Shown: positions 12,517 through 24,312 of the stretch, piece after piece
How the letters are laid out: the number at the start of each line of letters is the position of its first letter
How positions within the stretch are numbered: the stretch's first letter is position 1
Assembly: GCF_050003625.1 (NCBI RefSeq)
Contig: NC_134401.1
Location: 70,598,537 to 70,662,536, forward strand
Direction of reading: 5' to 3'
Length of the DNA stretch: 64,000 nt
Origin: Haematobia irritans
Lineage: Eukaryota > Arthropoda > Insecta > Diptera > Muscidae
The notes under the pieces: generated by a model
Seen by the model: the letters and a program-made list of their open reading frames with translations, nothing else
Told to the model about the DNA's origin: nothing
Database searches by the model: none
Position numbers and translations under genes: made by a program

Positions 12517-13450
12517 AAGGGTGATTCTTTTGAGGTTAGGATTTTCATGCATTAGTATTTGACAGATCACGTGGGATTTCAGACATGGTGTCAAAGAGAA
12601 AGATGCTCAGTATGCTTTGACATTTCATCATGAATAGACTTACTAACGAGCCACAACGTCGAATTTTCAGTGAATGGGCCCTAGAAAAGTTGGCAGAAAA
12701 TCCGCTTTTTTATCGACAAATTTTGTTCAGCGATGAGGCTCATTTCTGGTTGAATGGCTACGTAAATAAGCAAAATTGCCGCATTTGGAGTGAAGAGCAA
12801 CCAGAAGCCGTTCAAGAACTGCCCATGCATCCCGAAAAATGCACTGTTTGGTGTGGTTTGTACGCTGGTGGAATCATTGGACCGTATTTTTTCAAAGATG
12901 CTGTTGGACGCAACGTTACGGTGAATGGCGATCGCTATCGTTCGATGCTAACAAACTTTTTGTTGCCAAAAATGGAAGAACTGAACTTGGTTGACATGTG
13001 GTTTCAACAAGATGGCGCTACATGCCACACAGCTCGCGATTCTATGGCCATTTTGAGGGAAAACTTCGGAGAACAATTCATCTCAAGAAATGGACCGGTA
13101 AGTTGGCCACCAAGATCATGCGATTTGACGCCTTTAGACTATTTTTTGTGGGGCTACGTCAAGTCTAAAGTCTACAGAAATAAGCCAGCAACTATTCCAG
13201 CTTTGGAAGACAACATTTCCGAAGAAATTCGGGCTATTCCGGCCGAAATGCTCGAAAAAGTTGCCCAAAATTGGACTTTCCGAATGGACCACCTAAGACG
13301 CAGCCGCGGTCAACATTTAAATGAAATTATCTTCAAAAAGTAAATGTCATGGACCAATCTAACGTTTCAAATAAAGAACCGATGAGATTTTGCAAATTTT
13401 ATGCGTTTTTTTTTTTTTTAAAGTTATCAAGCTCTTAACAAATCACCCTT
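12517..13450 (+). mobile_element. rosa-like (DD41D) Tc1/mariner transposon, internally deleted
   Basis: 934 bp with ends AAGGGTGATTC and AATCACCCTT, flanked by TA (12515-12516 and 13451-13452). It contains a transposase lacking its N-terminal part. It inserted into the last codons of the BEL third ORF, so it is younger than the BEL insertion or its source copy. Confidence 0.85.
12630..13343 (+). CDS. DD41D transposase, N-terminally deleted
   Basis: A cut-and-paste transposase of the IS630/Tc1/mariner superfamily. The 237 residues cover the catalytic domain. First Asp is in FSDEAHF, second in WFQQDGATCH, third in CDLTPLDYFLW. I count 41 residues between the second and third Asp, the spacing of the rosa lineage. 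Family members are about 340 aa. Here the start MNRLTNE runs straight into PQRRIFSEW, so the DNA-binding helix-turn-helix region appears to be deleted, at about 12650. The catalytic triad is intact and the ORF is open to the stop, but without the DNA-binding domain the product should not bind its own ends. The TIRs remain, so the copy could be moved in trans. Confidence 0.88.
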   Translation: MNRLTNEPQRRIFSEWALEKLAENPLFYRQILFSDEAHFWLNGYVNKQNCRIWSEEQPEAVQELPMHPEKCTVWCGLYAGGIIGPYFFKDAVGRNVTVNGDRYRSMLTNFLLPKMEELNLVDMWFQQDGATCHTARDSMAILRENFGEQFISRNGPVSWPPRSCDLTPLDYFLWGYVKSKVYRNKPATIPALEDNISEEIRAIPAEMLEKVAQNWTFRMDHLRRSRGQHLNEIIFKK

Positions 13451-14458
13451 TATATGCACATAAAGAGAAAAGGAACTAGTTGCATATTTTTTTTGTTTAG
13501 ATAATTTAACAATTGTGTGAGAATTCAAGAAAAAGAGTTTGCTACTGTGTTGAGCATATAAATATAAGAATGGGTCCTTAGGTGGAAAAGTTCCCGTATA
13601 AAATAATGCCAAATGTTGTATTTTGTGCAGACCAGCACGAACAAAAATTCCATCTCTAACCACTCGGGAAAGAACGTCGACTCCCAGTACAATGTCGATT
13701 GTTGACGCCTTATAGAAGTATTTGTCAGCAAGCATGAGGTTATTGAAATGTGTTCGGACGGAATCAAAAAGTGTTTTTTTTGGTGTTATTGTAGTGATTC
13801 GATTGTTCACTCGAAGAGTAGTCTCAAGCATGAAATTTGAGTCTACACAAGACCAAAGTGTGACTGGACAGATGATTTCATTATCCAGCTCAAGTGTCAG
13901 CAAGCTAAACTTTTCCACAAAACGTTTTGAAATACAGCTCATTTTCGAAGCAGAATCAAATAGACATCTAGCAGTGTGCTTGCCATCTTTTGCACCAATT
14001 TTTACGAGAGCTGTGGGCAGAAGTGTAGCGGCATTTTGTTTCAAGATTGCTGTTAGAGATGTGAATGTTGGTACTGAAGTGTTGGCAGGCTGTTTTCGGG
14101 CATTACACGCACTAGCCGAAGACGATGATGTGGACGGGGTTTCCACAGTTGAAGCTCGTTCTTTTGATCGATTGGATGTGTTTGACGTCGACTGTTGCAA
14201 TCGGGTATGGACATGAAGTAACGAATGATGACGCTTATGACAGTAACCACAGCCGGTTTTGCTGAAACATGAGCCATCTGAATGGGAGTGTGCCAAACAG
14301 TTAACACAATATCCATATTTTGTCACAACTTCCATTCTTTCCACAGAATTCATTCTTCTGAACTTCCAGCATGACTTCAACCCGTGATGTTGACGACAAA
14401 CCCTGCAGACAAATGATTTTTTGTCCAGGGTGAGTTTTGAATAAGAAGCCGGGCTCAT
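13427..14458 (-). CDS. BEL third ORF: zinc-knuckle plus retropepsin-like protein
   Basis: A 343-codon open frame after integrase, where env lies in some BEL elements. Residues about 18-80 carry a Cys/His region with the same plan as the element's own Gag-Pol: CRVC...C, then a canonical CX2CX4HX4C knuckle (CVNCLAHSHSDGSC), then CGYCHKRHHSLLH. A Ser/Thr-rich linker leads to a domain parallel to the BEL protease: LFDSASKMSCIS aligns with LLDTGSEGSFIS of pol, and STIDIVLGVDVL with AKIDILLGADVL. The DTG active site is thus DSA. The start follows the pol stop by about 100 bp, and just upstream the minus strand reads TTTTTACAG, a good 3' splice site. The last 8 codons come from the rosa transposon. 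Without it the frame would close within a few codons. Possible roles are structural or regulatory; none is demonstrated. Confidence 0.75.
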   Translation of the reverse strand: MSPASYSKLTLDKKSFVCRVCRQHHGLKSCWKFRRMNSVERMEVVTKYGYCVNCLAHSHSDGSCFSKTGCGYCHKRHHSLLHVHTRLQQSTSNTSNRSKERASTVETPSTSSSSASACNARKQPANTSVPTFTSLTAILKQNAATLLPTALVKIGAKDGKHTARCLFDSASKMSCISKRFVEKFSLLTLELDNEIICPVTLWSCVDSNFMLETTLRVNNRITTITPKKTLFDSVRTHFNNLMLADKYFYKASTIDIVLGVDVLSRVVRDGIFVRAGLHKIQHLALFYTGTFPPKDPFLYLYAQHSSKLFFLNSHTIVKLSKQKKYATSSFSLYVHIKGDLLRA

Positions 14459-14554
14459 ATTTCTGTAAAAATAAAGGAAATTAGATTGTGTCTTTGAAAA
14501 GTAAAAATAACTAGGGAACTATTGTGAATTAAATAAATTTTTGGGATCAAATTT

Positions 14555-17500
14555 TATGCATTTTCATTGGCCAAAACGACTAGCTTCGTTATTGGCCTTG
14601 TTACTATGCCGCATTCGGTTTTTATATCAGCTACTCGAACTCTCTGATCGTTCCCATGATGGATCCGCGAAATTCTACCAAGTCGCCAACTATTTGGAGG
14701 CAGGTTCTCTTCGCTAATGACGACTAGCAAATCCTTTTGAAGATTTGTGTCCGGTTTTTTCCACTTATACCGTTTTTGGAGCTCCTTGTTGATAAAGTGC
14801 TCTGAGTTTCTGCCATCTATTTTGTATGGATATTGAAGATTGGCTGATCTCAGGTTCCAATGGAACTAGAATTGGACATCCAATCAGAAAGTGACCAGGT
14901 GTTAAAGCCGCCAAATCGGACGGATTTTGAGAATTAGGCGATATTGGCCTAGAATTCAGACAAGCTTCTATTTTCGAGAGTAACGTTTGGAATTCCTCGA
15001 ATGTATATTTATGGATACCAGCTGTCTTTTTGAAATGTAGCTTGAAACTTTTTACTCCAGCCTCCCAGAGACCTCCCATATGAGGGGCTCCAGGAGGAAT
15101 AAAGTGCCAGGTGATATTCTGATGGGCATAATGGGATGTCACTGCTTGTCTCGAAGTTTGGATAAATTCTTTAGCTAGAATTTTGGAAGCGCCAACGAAG
15201 GTTGTACCATTGTCAGAATGCAAATGAAGTGGACACCCCCGTCGGGAAACGAAACGGTTAAATGCTGCGAGAAATGTTGATGTGGATAAGTCGGATGTTG
15301 CTTCGAGGTGTATTGCTTTAGTAGCAAAACAAACAAATAAACACACGTAGCCTTTGGAAATACGACAGCAACGGCCGGCGTAGCTTTTGATCTCAAACGG
15401 ACCGGCAAAATCTAGTCCTGTATGAGCAAATGGACGTGATAATTCGCATCTTTCTGGGGGTAAGGCTGCCATCAACTGTTTTTGACATTTTCTTTTATAG
15501 AGAATACATGGCTTGCATTTGTGGATAATAGATTTAATCAAATTCTGCACTTTTGGAATCCAATACTGCATTCGCACGAGTCTCAATACCAGTTGATTGC
15601 CTCCATGTAAACAGATTTGATGTGTAAACTCTACTACCAATCTGGAGTATTGGCAGTTATATGGAATAATAATTGGATGTCGTTCCTGATATGATAGGCC
15701 TGGAGATGACTCCAGTCTTCCGCAAACACGCATTATGCCTTCTGGATCCATAAAAGGATTTAAACACAACAATGGACTAGAAGATGGTATGGATTTTTTG
15801 CTATGCAGTGACATATATTCATTTGGATAGTAGGCTTTTTGAGTTGTAGAAATGAGTTGCTTACGGACGAAAAGGATTTCAGCGGTGGAAATGGATAATG
15901 AATCTCGTTTATAATTGGATCGTAATTTCGGATGAGTAGCGAAATAAAACCGATAGATATAGGAAACTACACGCAAAGGTCTAGAAAACGAGGAAAAACG
16001 ATCTAGTATATCATGAAAATCTTGAAAGTATAAGAAATGAACTCTTAGGGATTTCTTTTCCAATTGTGTCTCATCGATGGTTTCCTTTGAGAATTTGGGC
16101 CAGTCTTTTGAAGGCTTGGAGAGCCAATTGGGTCCTTCCCACCAAAGCTTGCATTTCAAAAGTTCTTGGAGGCTGTAACCTCTGCTAGCTATATCGGCAG
16201 GATTATGCCGAGAATCAACGTGAAACCACCTTGAAGATTCCACCACTTGTGTTATCTTCGAAACCCTATTTGCAACAAATGTTGTCCAACAGCAAGGTGG
16301 CTTTGAGAGCCACGACAAAACAATGCTAGAGTCAGTCCAACAAAAAATCGTATAATTCTGAACATCAAAATTTGGAATTAAATGGTCGAACATTTCTGCT
16401 AGAAGTGTGGCTCCACACAACTCTAGCCGTGGAATCGACAATGTCTTTAATGGGGCTACTTTGGTTTTGGACGTTACTAAGCGTGTATCTATGGCATTTG
16501 GATAAGTCACTCGTATATAAATAGCAGCAGAGTATGCTTTTTCCGAAGCATCCGAGAAACCGTGGAATTCGACCTCACCTTCAGGAGAAAAATTAATCCA
16601 TCTTGGAATACGAATCTTTTCTATAAACGGGTAATTGTTCTGGAACGTTTTCCATATAACAAGGGAGTCGGGGGAAATCACTGAATCCCAATCGGTGCGT
16701 TCCATCCAAATCCTCTGCATCAAAATCTTCGCCACTATAACTATAGGAGATAGCCATCCAGCTGGATCAAAAAGCTTCGAGATCTGAGACAGGACTTCTC
16801 TGTTGGTGTAGCTTGGATCCTCGGAAAATGTTATGGGAGTGAAATAAAATGCATCGGACAAAGCGTTCCATCGGATCCCCAAAGTCTTTGCTGAGCTGCG
16901 GTCCTCGAATTCTAAAAAATCGGCATATAGAAGACTATCTGCTGGAAGCCCTTCCAGAATGGATTTCCTATTGGATATCCATTTACGTATGGAAAACCCT
17001 GCCCACGCTAGGGCATCAATGAGTTGATTCCTGGCATCTATGACCTTTTGTATGGAATGATCACCGAACAAGGCGTCATCAACATACATGTATGATCTCA
17101 AAATTTGGCTGGCCAAAGGATATTTATCCTGGACATCGTTTGCTAACTGAATCATAGTACGATTGGCTAAATATGGAGCACAATTTAAGCCAAACGTTGC
17201 CGTTTTTAGTTCGAAATCCTGGATTTGTTCATTTGGAGTTTTCCGAAATAATATTCTTTGAAAAGGAGTATGGGATTGATGTACCAGTATTTGCCGGTAC
17301 ATCTTTTGTATATCCCCATTCAGAACAAACTGATAGAAACGCCATCGCAAAATCAAAAGCGTTAAGTCGTTTTGCAGTACAGGACCCGTATGAAGGACAT
17401 CGTTCAAACTTAGGCCATTCGATGTAGGACACGACGCGTTGAAAACTACACGTACTTTAGTCGTTGTCCTTTCCGGTTTCACTACCGCATGATGGGGAAG

Positions 17501-19759
17501 ATAGTAATTGGACTGGGCGTTTAATGGATCCGGACAATATATAGGTGACATATGTTTCAGAGTAATATATTCCTCTAAACTCTCATCATATTCGTGTTTA
17601 AGATCTGGATTTCGAAGAAGACGCGCTTCATTTCTAAAGAATTGTGCCAACGCGCTTTTCCTTGAAGATCCAAGGATCATCTCCTCCGGATAAGACTCCT
17701 TGAATGGGAGTAAAACCACGTATCTACCGTCAGGGGTTCTTCTGGTGGTCTTACTATATAATTCATCACAATACTTGTCATTTTGAGATGGAAAACGTTT
17801 CTGTGGAACGTTTTCCACCTCCCAGAATCGAGAAATTTGCCGATCCAAGGATACCTCACAAAAGTAAGAAACGCATGTAGTAAAACACGATGATTCCCTA
17901 CCGGCAACGGGGCCGGTAAGAATCCACCCGAAAACCGTTTCCTGTGCCATTAAAGAACCGCAAATCCTATGTTGATTCCTGGACAACATGACGGATGGAA
18001 GGACATCTGCACCCAAAAGAATATCAATCTTCGCGCTTTCATAGAAACGAGGATCAGCCAGTTGTAATTGGGGCAAATTGGAAAAAGCCTCAGTGCTAAT
18101 GGTTCTTGAGGGTAGATTATTAGATAAATGCGGTACCACTAAGGCAGAAACCGCGATCTCAAAATCAGCCACAGTATCGGACACCAAAACAAAACAACTT
18201 TCCTTTTGGACTGATGCCGAAATGGAATTATTCAGACCTGAAATCATTGCAGATGTACGACGCACCGGAAGCTTAAGCAAATTGGAAAGCTTTTCTGAAA
18301 TAAAAGACCCTTCGGAACCCGTATCGAGCAATGCCCGCGCTCGATAAATCTCCCCCTGATGTAGAATATTCACAACTGCTGTTCCTAATAAAATTCCACT
18401 AGAGCTAGAGGCAAAACAAGACTGTATAACTCCATTGGGAGAATTAGATGATATGAAGTGTGATGTTGATGGTTGAGCCAAAGTAGAAGAATTGCCATGT
18501 TTCGGAAAGGAGTCATCAGTCGGTTGTCTTTGGGTCTCAGATTCCCTATGTAATAACGTATGGTGTCGCCTATTGCATTTGGCGCAAGTTTTCATGCTCT
18601 TACAATTTTTTAATGAGTGGGAACCCGCAAAACAATTTATACATAAATTGTTTCGCTTTATCTCAGTCAAGCGTTGAGTGGGGTCCATTTTTATGAACCG
18701 TGGACATTTCCTAATTAAATGAAACTCTTTAGGACACAACTGACATTCAATCTTATTGACGACCTTTGTCTGAAAAAAATTAACTTTGTTTGAAGAAGGT
18801 TTGGAATTGGAACTGGTTTTGTGTTTCCCAGTTTTCCCCTCGCTTGAGCCTTTCAGTTCTGTAACGGACTCAAGTGTCCGATATCTGCTAGTGAGAAAAT
18901 TATCTAATTCGGACCACTCGGGGATATTCGTCTTATCACTAATTGTCTGTTCCCATAAAGTAAGAGTTACGTCAGGAAGACAATTCGAACAAAGGAAGAT
19001 GAATATGGGATTCCAACTTTTAATATCGACCTACGTATCAATGCAGGAGTTAATGTCTCTCTGTAATTTCTTTAGAGCACCAGAAGACTCAGTGTGAATA
19101 CATGGGAGATTAAATAAAGTTTTAAGCTGGCCGTTAATAAGAACTCGTTTGTTCTCAAACCGGGCACATAAATTAGACCAAGCGGATTTGAATCCGTCAT
19201 TGGTCAAGGGACTCTTGGATACGATATCGTGAGCCTCACCCTTGGTCTTCTGGGACAAATAAAAAAGTTTTTCGATTGGACTTAGTTTGGTGTTATGGAT
19301 ACATAGTGCTGTAAATAAGTCCCTAAATGTGGGCCAAGATTTATAATCGCCCTGAAAAACACTCAATTCTATTGGGGGTAAATTTAAAGTATGATCCTTG
19401 GAAGACGAATTTGTGGTAAGAGGAAGTGGTGTGAGTTGGTTAAGAATCTCTGTAAGCCTGGCAATACAGCGGCAATAGGTAGAATATGTAGTCTTATATT
19501 TTTCCTTTATAGTCTCCAATGGACTTGCCCTCTCCTCCTTATCCTTCTCGTCTCCATCTTGTTCCTCCTCTTCCTCTTCCACTGAGAGATCTGCCAAGCA
19601 TTTATCATATGCCTCCTTCAATCGTATCCAGTTCGATTTCACCTCACCAATGTGTGTTTCCAATAAACATTTAGAATTAACAGGCAACTCGTTTGCAAGC
19701 AAAGCTGCCTCGAATTCTGTGAGACAATCCGCTAACCGAATGAATTTGTCAAGGGACAT
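14555..19759 (-). CDS. gag-pol: BEL/Pao Gag-Pol polyprotein (one stop, one 3' frameshift)
   Basis: Read on the minus strand from ATG at 19759. Gag has the DUF1759-type region (FQGDYKSWPTFRDLF). A single TAG at 19031-19033 interrupts a frame otherwise open from 19765 to 14765. Downstream come zinc-knuckle motifs (CINCFAGSHSLKNC, CAKCNRRHHTLLH), the A17-type protease with LLDTGSEGSFIS, RT with VLNGDIQKMYRQI and the YVDD box (YMYVDDALFG), an RNase H-type region (GFSDASEKAYSAAIY), the integrase zinc region (HQICLHGGNQ...CKPC) and core (TGLDFAGP, HSDNGTTF, GGLWEAGVKS). At about 14785 a small deletion shifts the frame, and the conserved C-terminal domain (KWKKPDTN to the stop at 14555) continues out of frame. 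Function known for the family: capsid formation, reverse transcription and integration. Confidence 0.92.
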
Positions 19760-21698
19760 AGTCACTCAATAAAGTAAAATGAAACCAAATGCAAAATCTA
19801 AGTGTATTTTAGTTATTTAAATTTCCTCCTTCTTCATAACAAACTTATTTATTTTCATGGAATCTGTATCTGTTATAGGTCGACTACCTTAATATTATTT
19901 TTGAACTACAAAAGGTTACTGAATATAATAAAATATAAAAATATATAATAAATTTTCAAAATTTGATGGAATACAGGCCCAGACTTGGCGCAATCAACCC
20001 CTTTATCTTTCATGGAATATATGCAGAACTATCTTTTGGATCATTAATTTGTTTTGCATTTTCCCATGGAAATCAGATAGATTTACATATGTATAAATTA
20101 AAATACATAAACATGTTCCAGTACAATATAAAGGCAATAGAAAAAGGTAATTGAACTCACTGATATTGGAAGTGTTGGAATAATAATTCTTTTATTTATT
20201 GTGCTCGACAATTTCACACTTTAATATTATTTTGATCCGTTTATTTTGATCGATAACTTCTCCTTTTTGTATCTTAGATTTCACTCCTTCTTCATACATT
20301 TACTATTTATTTAATTTGTTTTGATAATAAATTTCATTCCTGTTTCATAAGTTATTGTAATTTGTTGTGATCGTAAAATTTATTTCTTGCTACTTATTTT
20401 CATAAAATTCGTTTTTACTTATTCTCGTGTTTACTTATTCTTGCAACCTTGTACTCCGGTAAGTTGGAAAGGGATGGTCAGATAGTACAAAAAATGAAAT
20501 AAATCATCATCATCAGTAAATTGAGATCACTAACACATATGCCAAGCGTTAAGAGAAATGAGTAAGGAAAATTGTCTTTATGCTTTAAGAGAAGTGATGA
20601 GTGAGAAATTCGATGTGTACAAACTAAGAGATGTTTGAGTGAGATGTTATGATTTGTCACTGCTTAGCGCTGGCGGCGACATTTACCGGTTGCCAAGATA
20701 TTCAAAATAACTGAGAGAATCAAACGCAACACTTGAACTTGCATGAAAGCAGAGAAGATTTCTGGCATGCAATTAACATGGAAATGTAATGTAACCGCGG
20801 GAATAAGCCGGTCAATGTTAAGGAAAAACACGTTTTGATTACTATAAAAGTGGTGTTGGCATTGATTATGACTACTGTTCCCTTGGAACAATGTGTCAAT
20901 GTGCTTTTCAAAGCGGAATACAAATTTTCGTTTTATGAAAACAGACACATGAAGTGGAAACTTACGTAGCTATAAAATGTACAGTTTTTTTCCGACGAAA
21001 TCGTTTCTATTAAAAGGTGTGTACTATGTTCCTTTTTCGAGTTGAAAACCACTTTATTTTCGCGATTACTTTTCCTTAAATAATCAATATTATAAATTAA
21101 AACAAACTTATTCCTGTAAAGTCTTGCCGAAATCTAGAGGAACAAGAAACTGTGCATAAATTGAGTTAATTTATCTGATTTATATTGAACTGTTTTAATA
21201 AAGTAACCGCGAAAATTTCAATGCGAAAAGCGAACATAGTACTTACCTAAATGTATTAAAATATGATTTGTACAATTCAAACTTTCCGACATACAAGATC
21301 TCCGGAGATTTATTGATTTATTTGCACTTCCCTTAAAATAGAGACGAACATTTCCTTTTTTTTGTTTTACTTGAATAAAAATGTACAAGGGGATCGTATT
21401 TTTCTTTTTTTTCTTTTTTCCGTAAATTTCCACCCGATTAGGACTTCGATATAGACACTATAGTCTGTAGCGATCAACGATTGTTTGTCTCCAATTAGAT
21501 TTGGCTTTATCACGTATTAATTATTTGCCCGTGTCTTTACGCACCAAATAAAATATTCCCGCGAGCACCATTTCGTTGACAATTGAAATCAGACTAACAT
21601 AAGTGATACATATGGGAAACAAACATACCTATGTAAAACGGTATCTGGAGCTGAAATCTCTGAGAGAACGCAGATAATCTGGCTCGATATGGACCAAA
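19760..21698 (-). other. BEL leader between 5' LTR and gag
   Basis: About 1.9 kb without a supported ORF, long for a BEL leader. It includes the MITE at 21016-21247. Adjacent to the LTR (about 21680-21697, minus strand) TGGTCCATATCGAGCCAG is the likely primer-binding site. Confidence 0.6.
21016..21247. mobile_element. GGTRWGTACTATGTTC-TIR MITE, 232 bp
   Basis: The ends GGTGTGTACTATGTTC and GAACATAGTACTTACC are inverted repeats that continue imperfectly inward. A second copy of the same length lies at 43630-43861. It is non-coding, with AT-rich flanks (AAAA / TAAA here; TTTAA on both sides in the other copy). Confidence 0.75.
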
Positions 21699-22177
21699 TG
21701 TTTGGATGAAACAGGTTACTGGTGGAGTCAGCGGGGATAAGCTGGAGTCACTGATACCTGCACAAAATGGATAGAGAAAACATTGATCTCTCATGAGCCG
21801 AAAGTAAACCACCGTATGATTTTCTATAAATTCAATGGAATTGTCGCTCACAGAATAGCTGATCAAATATGGAATTAGAAGAAGACACAGAAAAATAAAA
21901 CACCGGAATTAATTAGTGGACTGTATTGATGGATTTTATTTCTGTGAAATAATTCTTACCAATAGGTATGGAAGCTTGCAGTAATCGCTACGTAAGTAAA
22001 AGAACTGAAGGAAGTAAAGTTCTTCAAAATGGCCTAGTGCTAAGGTGGATAAAAATTTATTTTATTAAGTATCTGATTACTTAGCTGTCGATATTACACC
22101 GTAGACTGAATGAAAGTTGGAGATTTATTAACTACGTTGGGAATTCATAAAATAGGGTTTTCGTTTCAACGTAAACA
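21699..22177 (-). repeat. BEL 5' LTR
   Basis: 479 bp, partner of 11901-12379. It would contain the promoter, and transcription would proceed leftward. The preserved match to its partner supports a fairly recent insertion. Confidence 0.92.
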
Positions 22178-22890
22178 ATACCCAAAAATTAACAATAGAA
22201 ATCCCATTGTAACCCTGCTAACACACTGAAAAAAGTTACTAACAAAAATATAACAATCCCCTATTAAAACGTTAACATTTCATTTTACTAAACACTTTTC
22301 ACTCCAACACATTGTATTCCGTCTTCCCGAACTCCTCTCACTAACAATAACAAGTACTAACATATTGCTACTAACCACTTAATATAGGAACATTTTAGTA
22401 ATTTAGATTAAATCTCCACAGAATATAAAATCATTTTCTAATTTTTTTAAGATAAGACAGAATGTTAAAATTTCGGTTAAAGAATTTGACTTTTTGTTGT
22501 ATGATTTATAACTTCAAGTATTATATTTTCGAATTATTTTCCAAATTTAGTGACTAAGTATTTGTTAAAATTTTGGCTCTATTTTTTTTTATGATATGCT
22601 TGTACATTTATAATTTTTAGCTAAACTAGAATATATAATTTTTATATCATGAACCTATTCTAATAGTCCCAAATCATTTACCAAAATTTTATAGAATAAG
22701 AATTTGTTAAAATTTCGGCACAACAGTTTTATATCTCAAACAATCTGTGTAAAGTATGTTAATAGTTTTAATTTAATTTTTATTTGTATGATCGACTTAT
22801 GTCAATAGATTATAATTAGTTCTTAGGATTTGCCTCTGTGCAACCGCATAAGCTTATGTGACATTCAACCTGGACTCGCCTATTTTAACA
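22178..22890 (+). other. Decayed proviral sequence, no ORF
   Basis: AT-rich sequence between the BEL element and the env remnant. Phrases such as TTGTTAAAATTTCGGC recur imperfectly at about 22460, 22563 and 22706. By position it should cover integrase and the start of env, but no motif survives. Confidence 0.4.
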
Positions 22891-23520
22891 ATTCGTGACG
22901 GATATGGTTGGGTGATTAACGGAAACTTCAAAATAAATTTACAGCATCGACTTGCATTACTATGAGGATGTATTGAATCGATTGGACGAAGAAAACAACA
23001 AAATGAATGAGACCACAGGTTTGGAGGATATTATAGCATTCCAGCTGAAAAAAACCGGCGCTCAACTTGATGAGCTGAAGGGATCCAAAGTCAAGAAACA
23101 AAAACGTTCAATCAATTGGATTGGCTCAGCTTGGAAGTGGATAGCTGGATCTCATGATGCAACAGACTGGGATGAAATCCTACGAAGCCAGGACGCACTT
23201 GCTTCTAACAACGATCAGAATCCAAAGTCGAATTACTTAAAGACGACACAATATTGTTGGACAACTTCAACAATACCATCTGGTCCAATGGAACGTCCCA
23301 TCACATTGATGGATCCTTCATTCTCCAAATGGAAAACGAATCACGGACAATTAACAACAAAATGTATTGGAGTATGAGCAGTTCTGGAGTACAAGTTCTC
23401 CCACCAGTACTTACCACCATCGCCAACAAGAGTATATCTTTGAATCTCAACTACCGGAAATTAACTTGTCTGTATTGCAACAAAGTAACTCCTCATATCC
23501 TGATCTGCGGGACGCAGATT
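22890..23520 (+). pseudogene. env: Errantivirus env remnant
   Basis: A fragment of an insect retroviral envelope gene. The open part at 22952-23377 has an acidic N-terminal piece, a dibasic cleavage-like site (KKQKR) and directly after it the aromatic/hydrophobic motif INWIGSAWKWIAG, characteristic of the errantivirus fusion-peptide region. The frame then shifts, and the rest (about 23254-23520) is read in another frame. Upstream, residues resembling the ectodomain start (DGYGWVINGNF) are out of frame. The signal peptide, most of the surface domain and a clear membrane anchor are missing. It is followed by PPT and LTR in the right order. Confidence 0.75.
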
Positions 23521-23523
23521 TTT

Positions 23524-23893
<370 letters not shown>

Positions 23894-23927
23894 TTTATTT
23901 ATATTAATTTATTTTTTTTAAAAAAGG

Positions 23928-24010
23928 GTTAGGTTCGGTTATGTGGCAGCCCGATGAATCAGGATCACTTAGACTATTCAGTCCATTGCGATACCACAGT
24001 GGTGAACTTC
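23928..24010 (-). mobile_element. SINE 3' end with TAACC-type tail
   Basis: On the minus strand it ends GGGCTGCCACATAACCGAACCTAACCC. It matches the element at 60012-60093, including the GTGGTATC(A/G)CAATGGACTG block shared with the LINE 3' end. It breaks off near 24010. Confidence 0.65.
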
Positions 24011-24247
24011 TCTCTTATCACTGAGTTTAATATGCCGCTATAAGACGTTAGGAAGTAGTGAATATTTTTCGGTTTCCAAAAAATTGGTGTGTTGGAAGTA
24101 CAATGCTTCTTTGGTGGAGCAGCATCACTATTCATTATGTTGTCGTTTCTAATAACAGACCTGTTAACACAGCTCTCATGGAATGCGTAGGATAATGTGT
24201 TTATGTGTGTTACATTAAAATTAGCCTTTAGCTCTGTGCAAAGCACA

Positions 24248-24312
24248 GCCGACCGTAGCCGAGTGGGTAGAGTGTGCGCTTATGAAGTCAATGGTCGTGA
24301 GTTCGACACCGC
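24248..24312 (+). other. tRNA-like pol III promoter, probable SINE head
   Basis: TAGCCGAGTGGGTAGAGTG fits an A box, and GAGTTCGACACC about 40 bases later a weak B box. The sequence does not fold into a convincing full tRNA. A SINE 5' head is more likely than a tRNA gene. The 500 bp downstream (24313-24839) hold no gene that I can see. Confidence 0.45.

Larger units (their letters stand above)
11901..22177 (-). mobile_element. Complete BEL/Pao LTR retrotransposon, 10.3 kb
   Basis: Two 479-bp LTRs (11901-12379 and 21699-22177) in direct orientation bracket a gag-pol of BEL type on the minus strand. The flanks ATATC (11896-11900) and ATACC (22178-22182) look like a 5-bp target duplication with one mismatch. 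Order on the minus strand: 5' LTR, PBS, 1.9-kb leader with a MITE, gag-pol, third ORF, rosa insertion, PPT, 3' LTR. The element splits the errantivirus. Damage is light: one in-frame stop in gag, one deletion at the pol C-terminus, and two younger insertions, suggesting moderate age. Confidence 0.92.

Noticed and set aside
13722..14216. Plus-strand ORF of 164 codons opposite the BEL third ORF
   Set aside because: It lacks domains and is explained by the minus-strand zinc-knuckle/protease-like frame.
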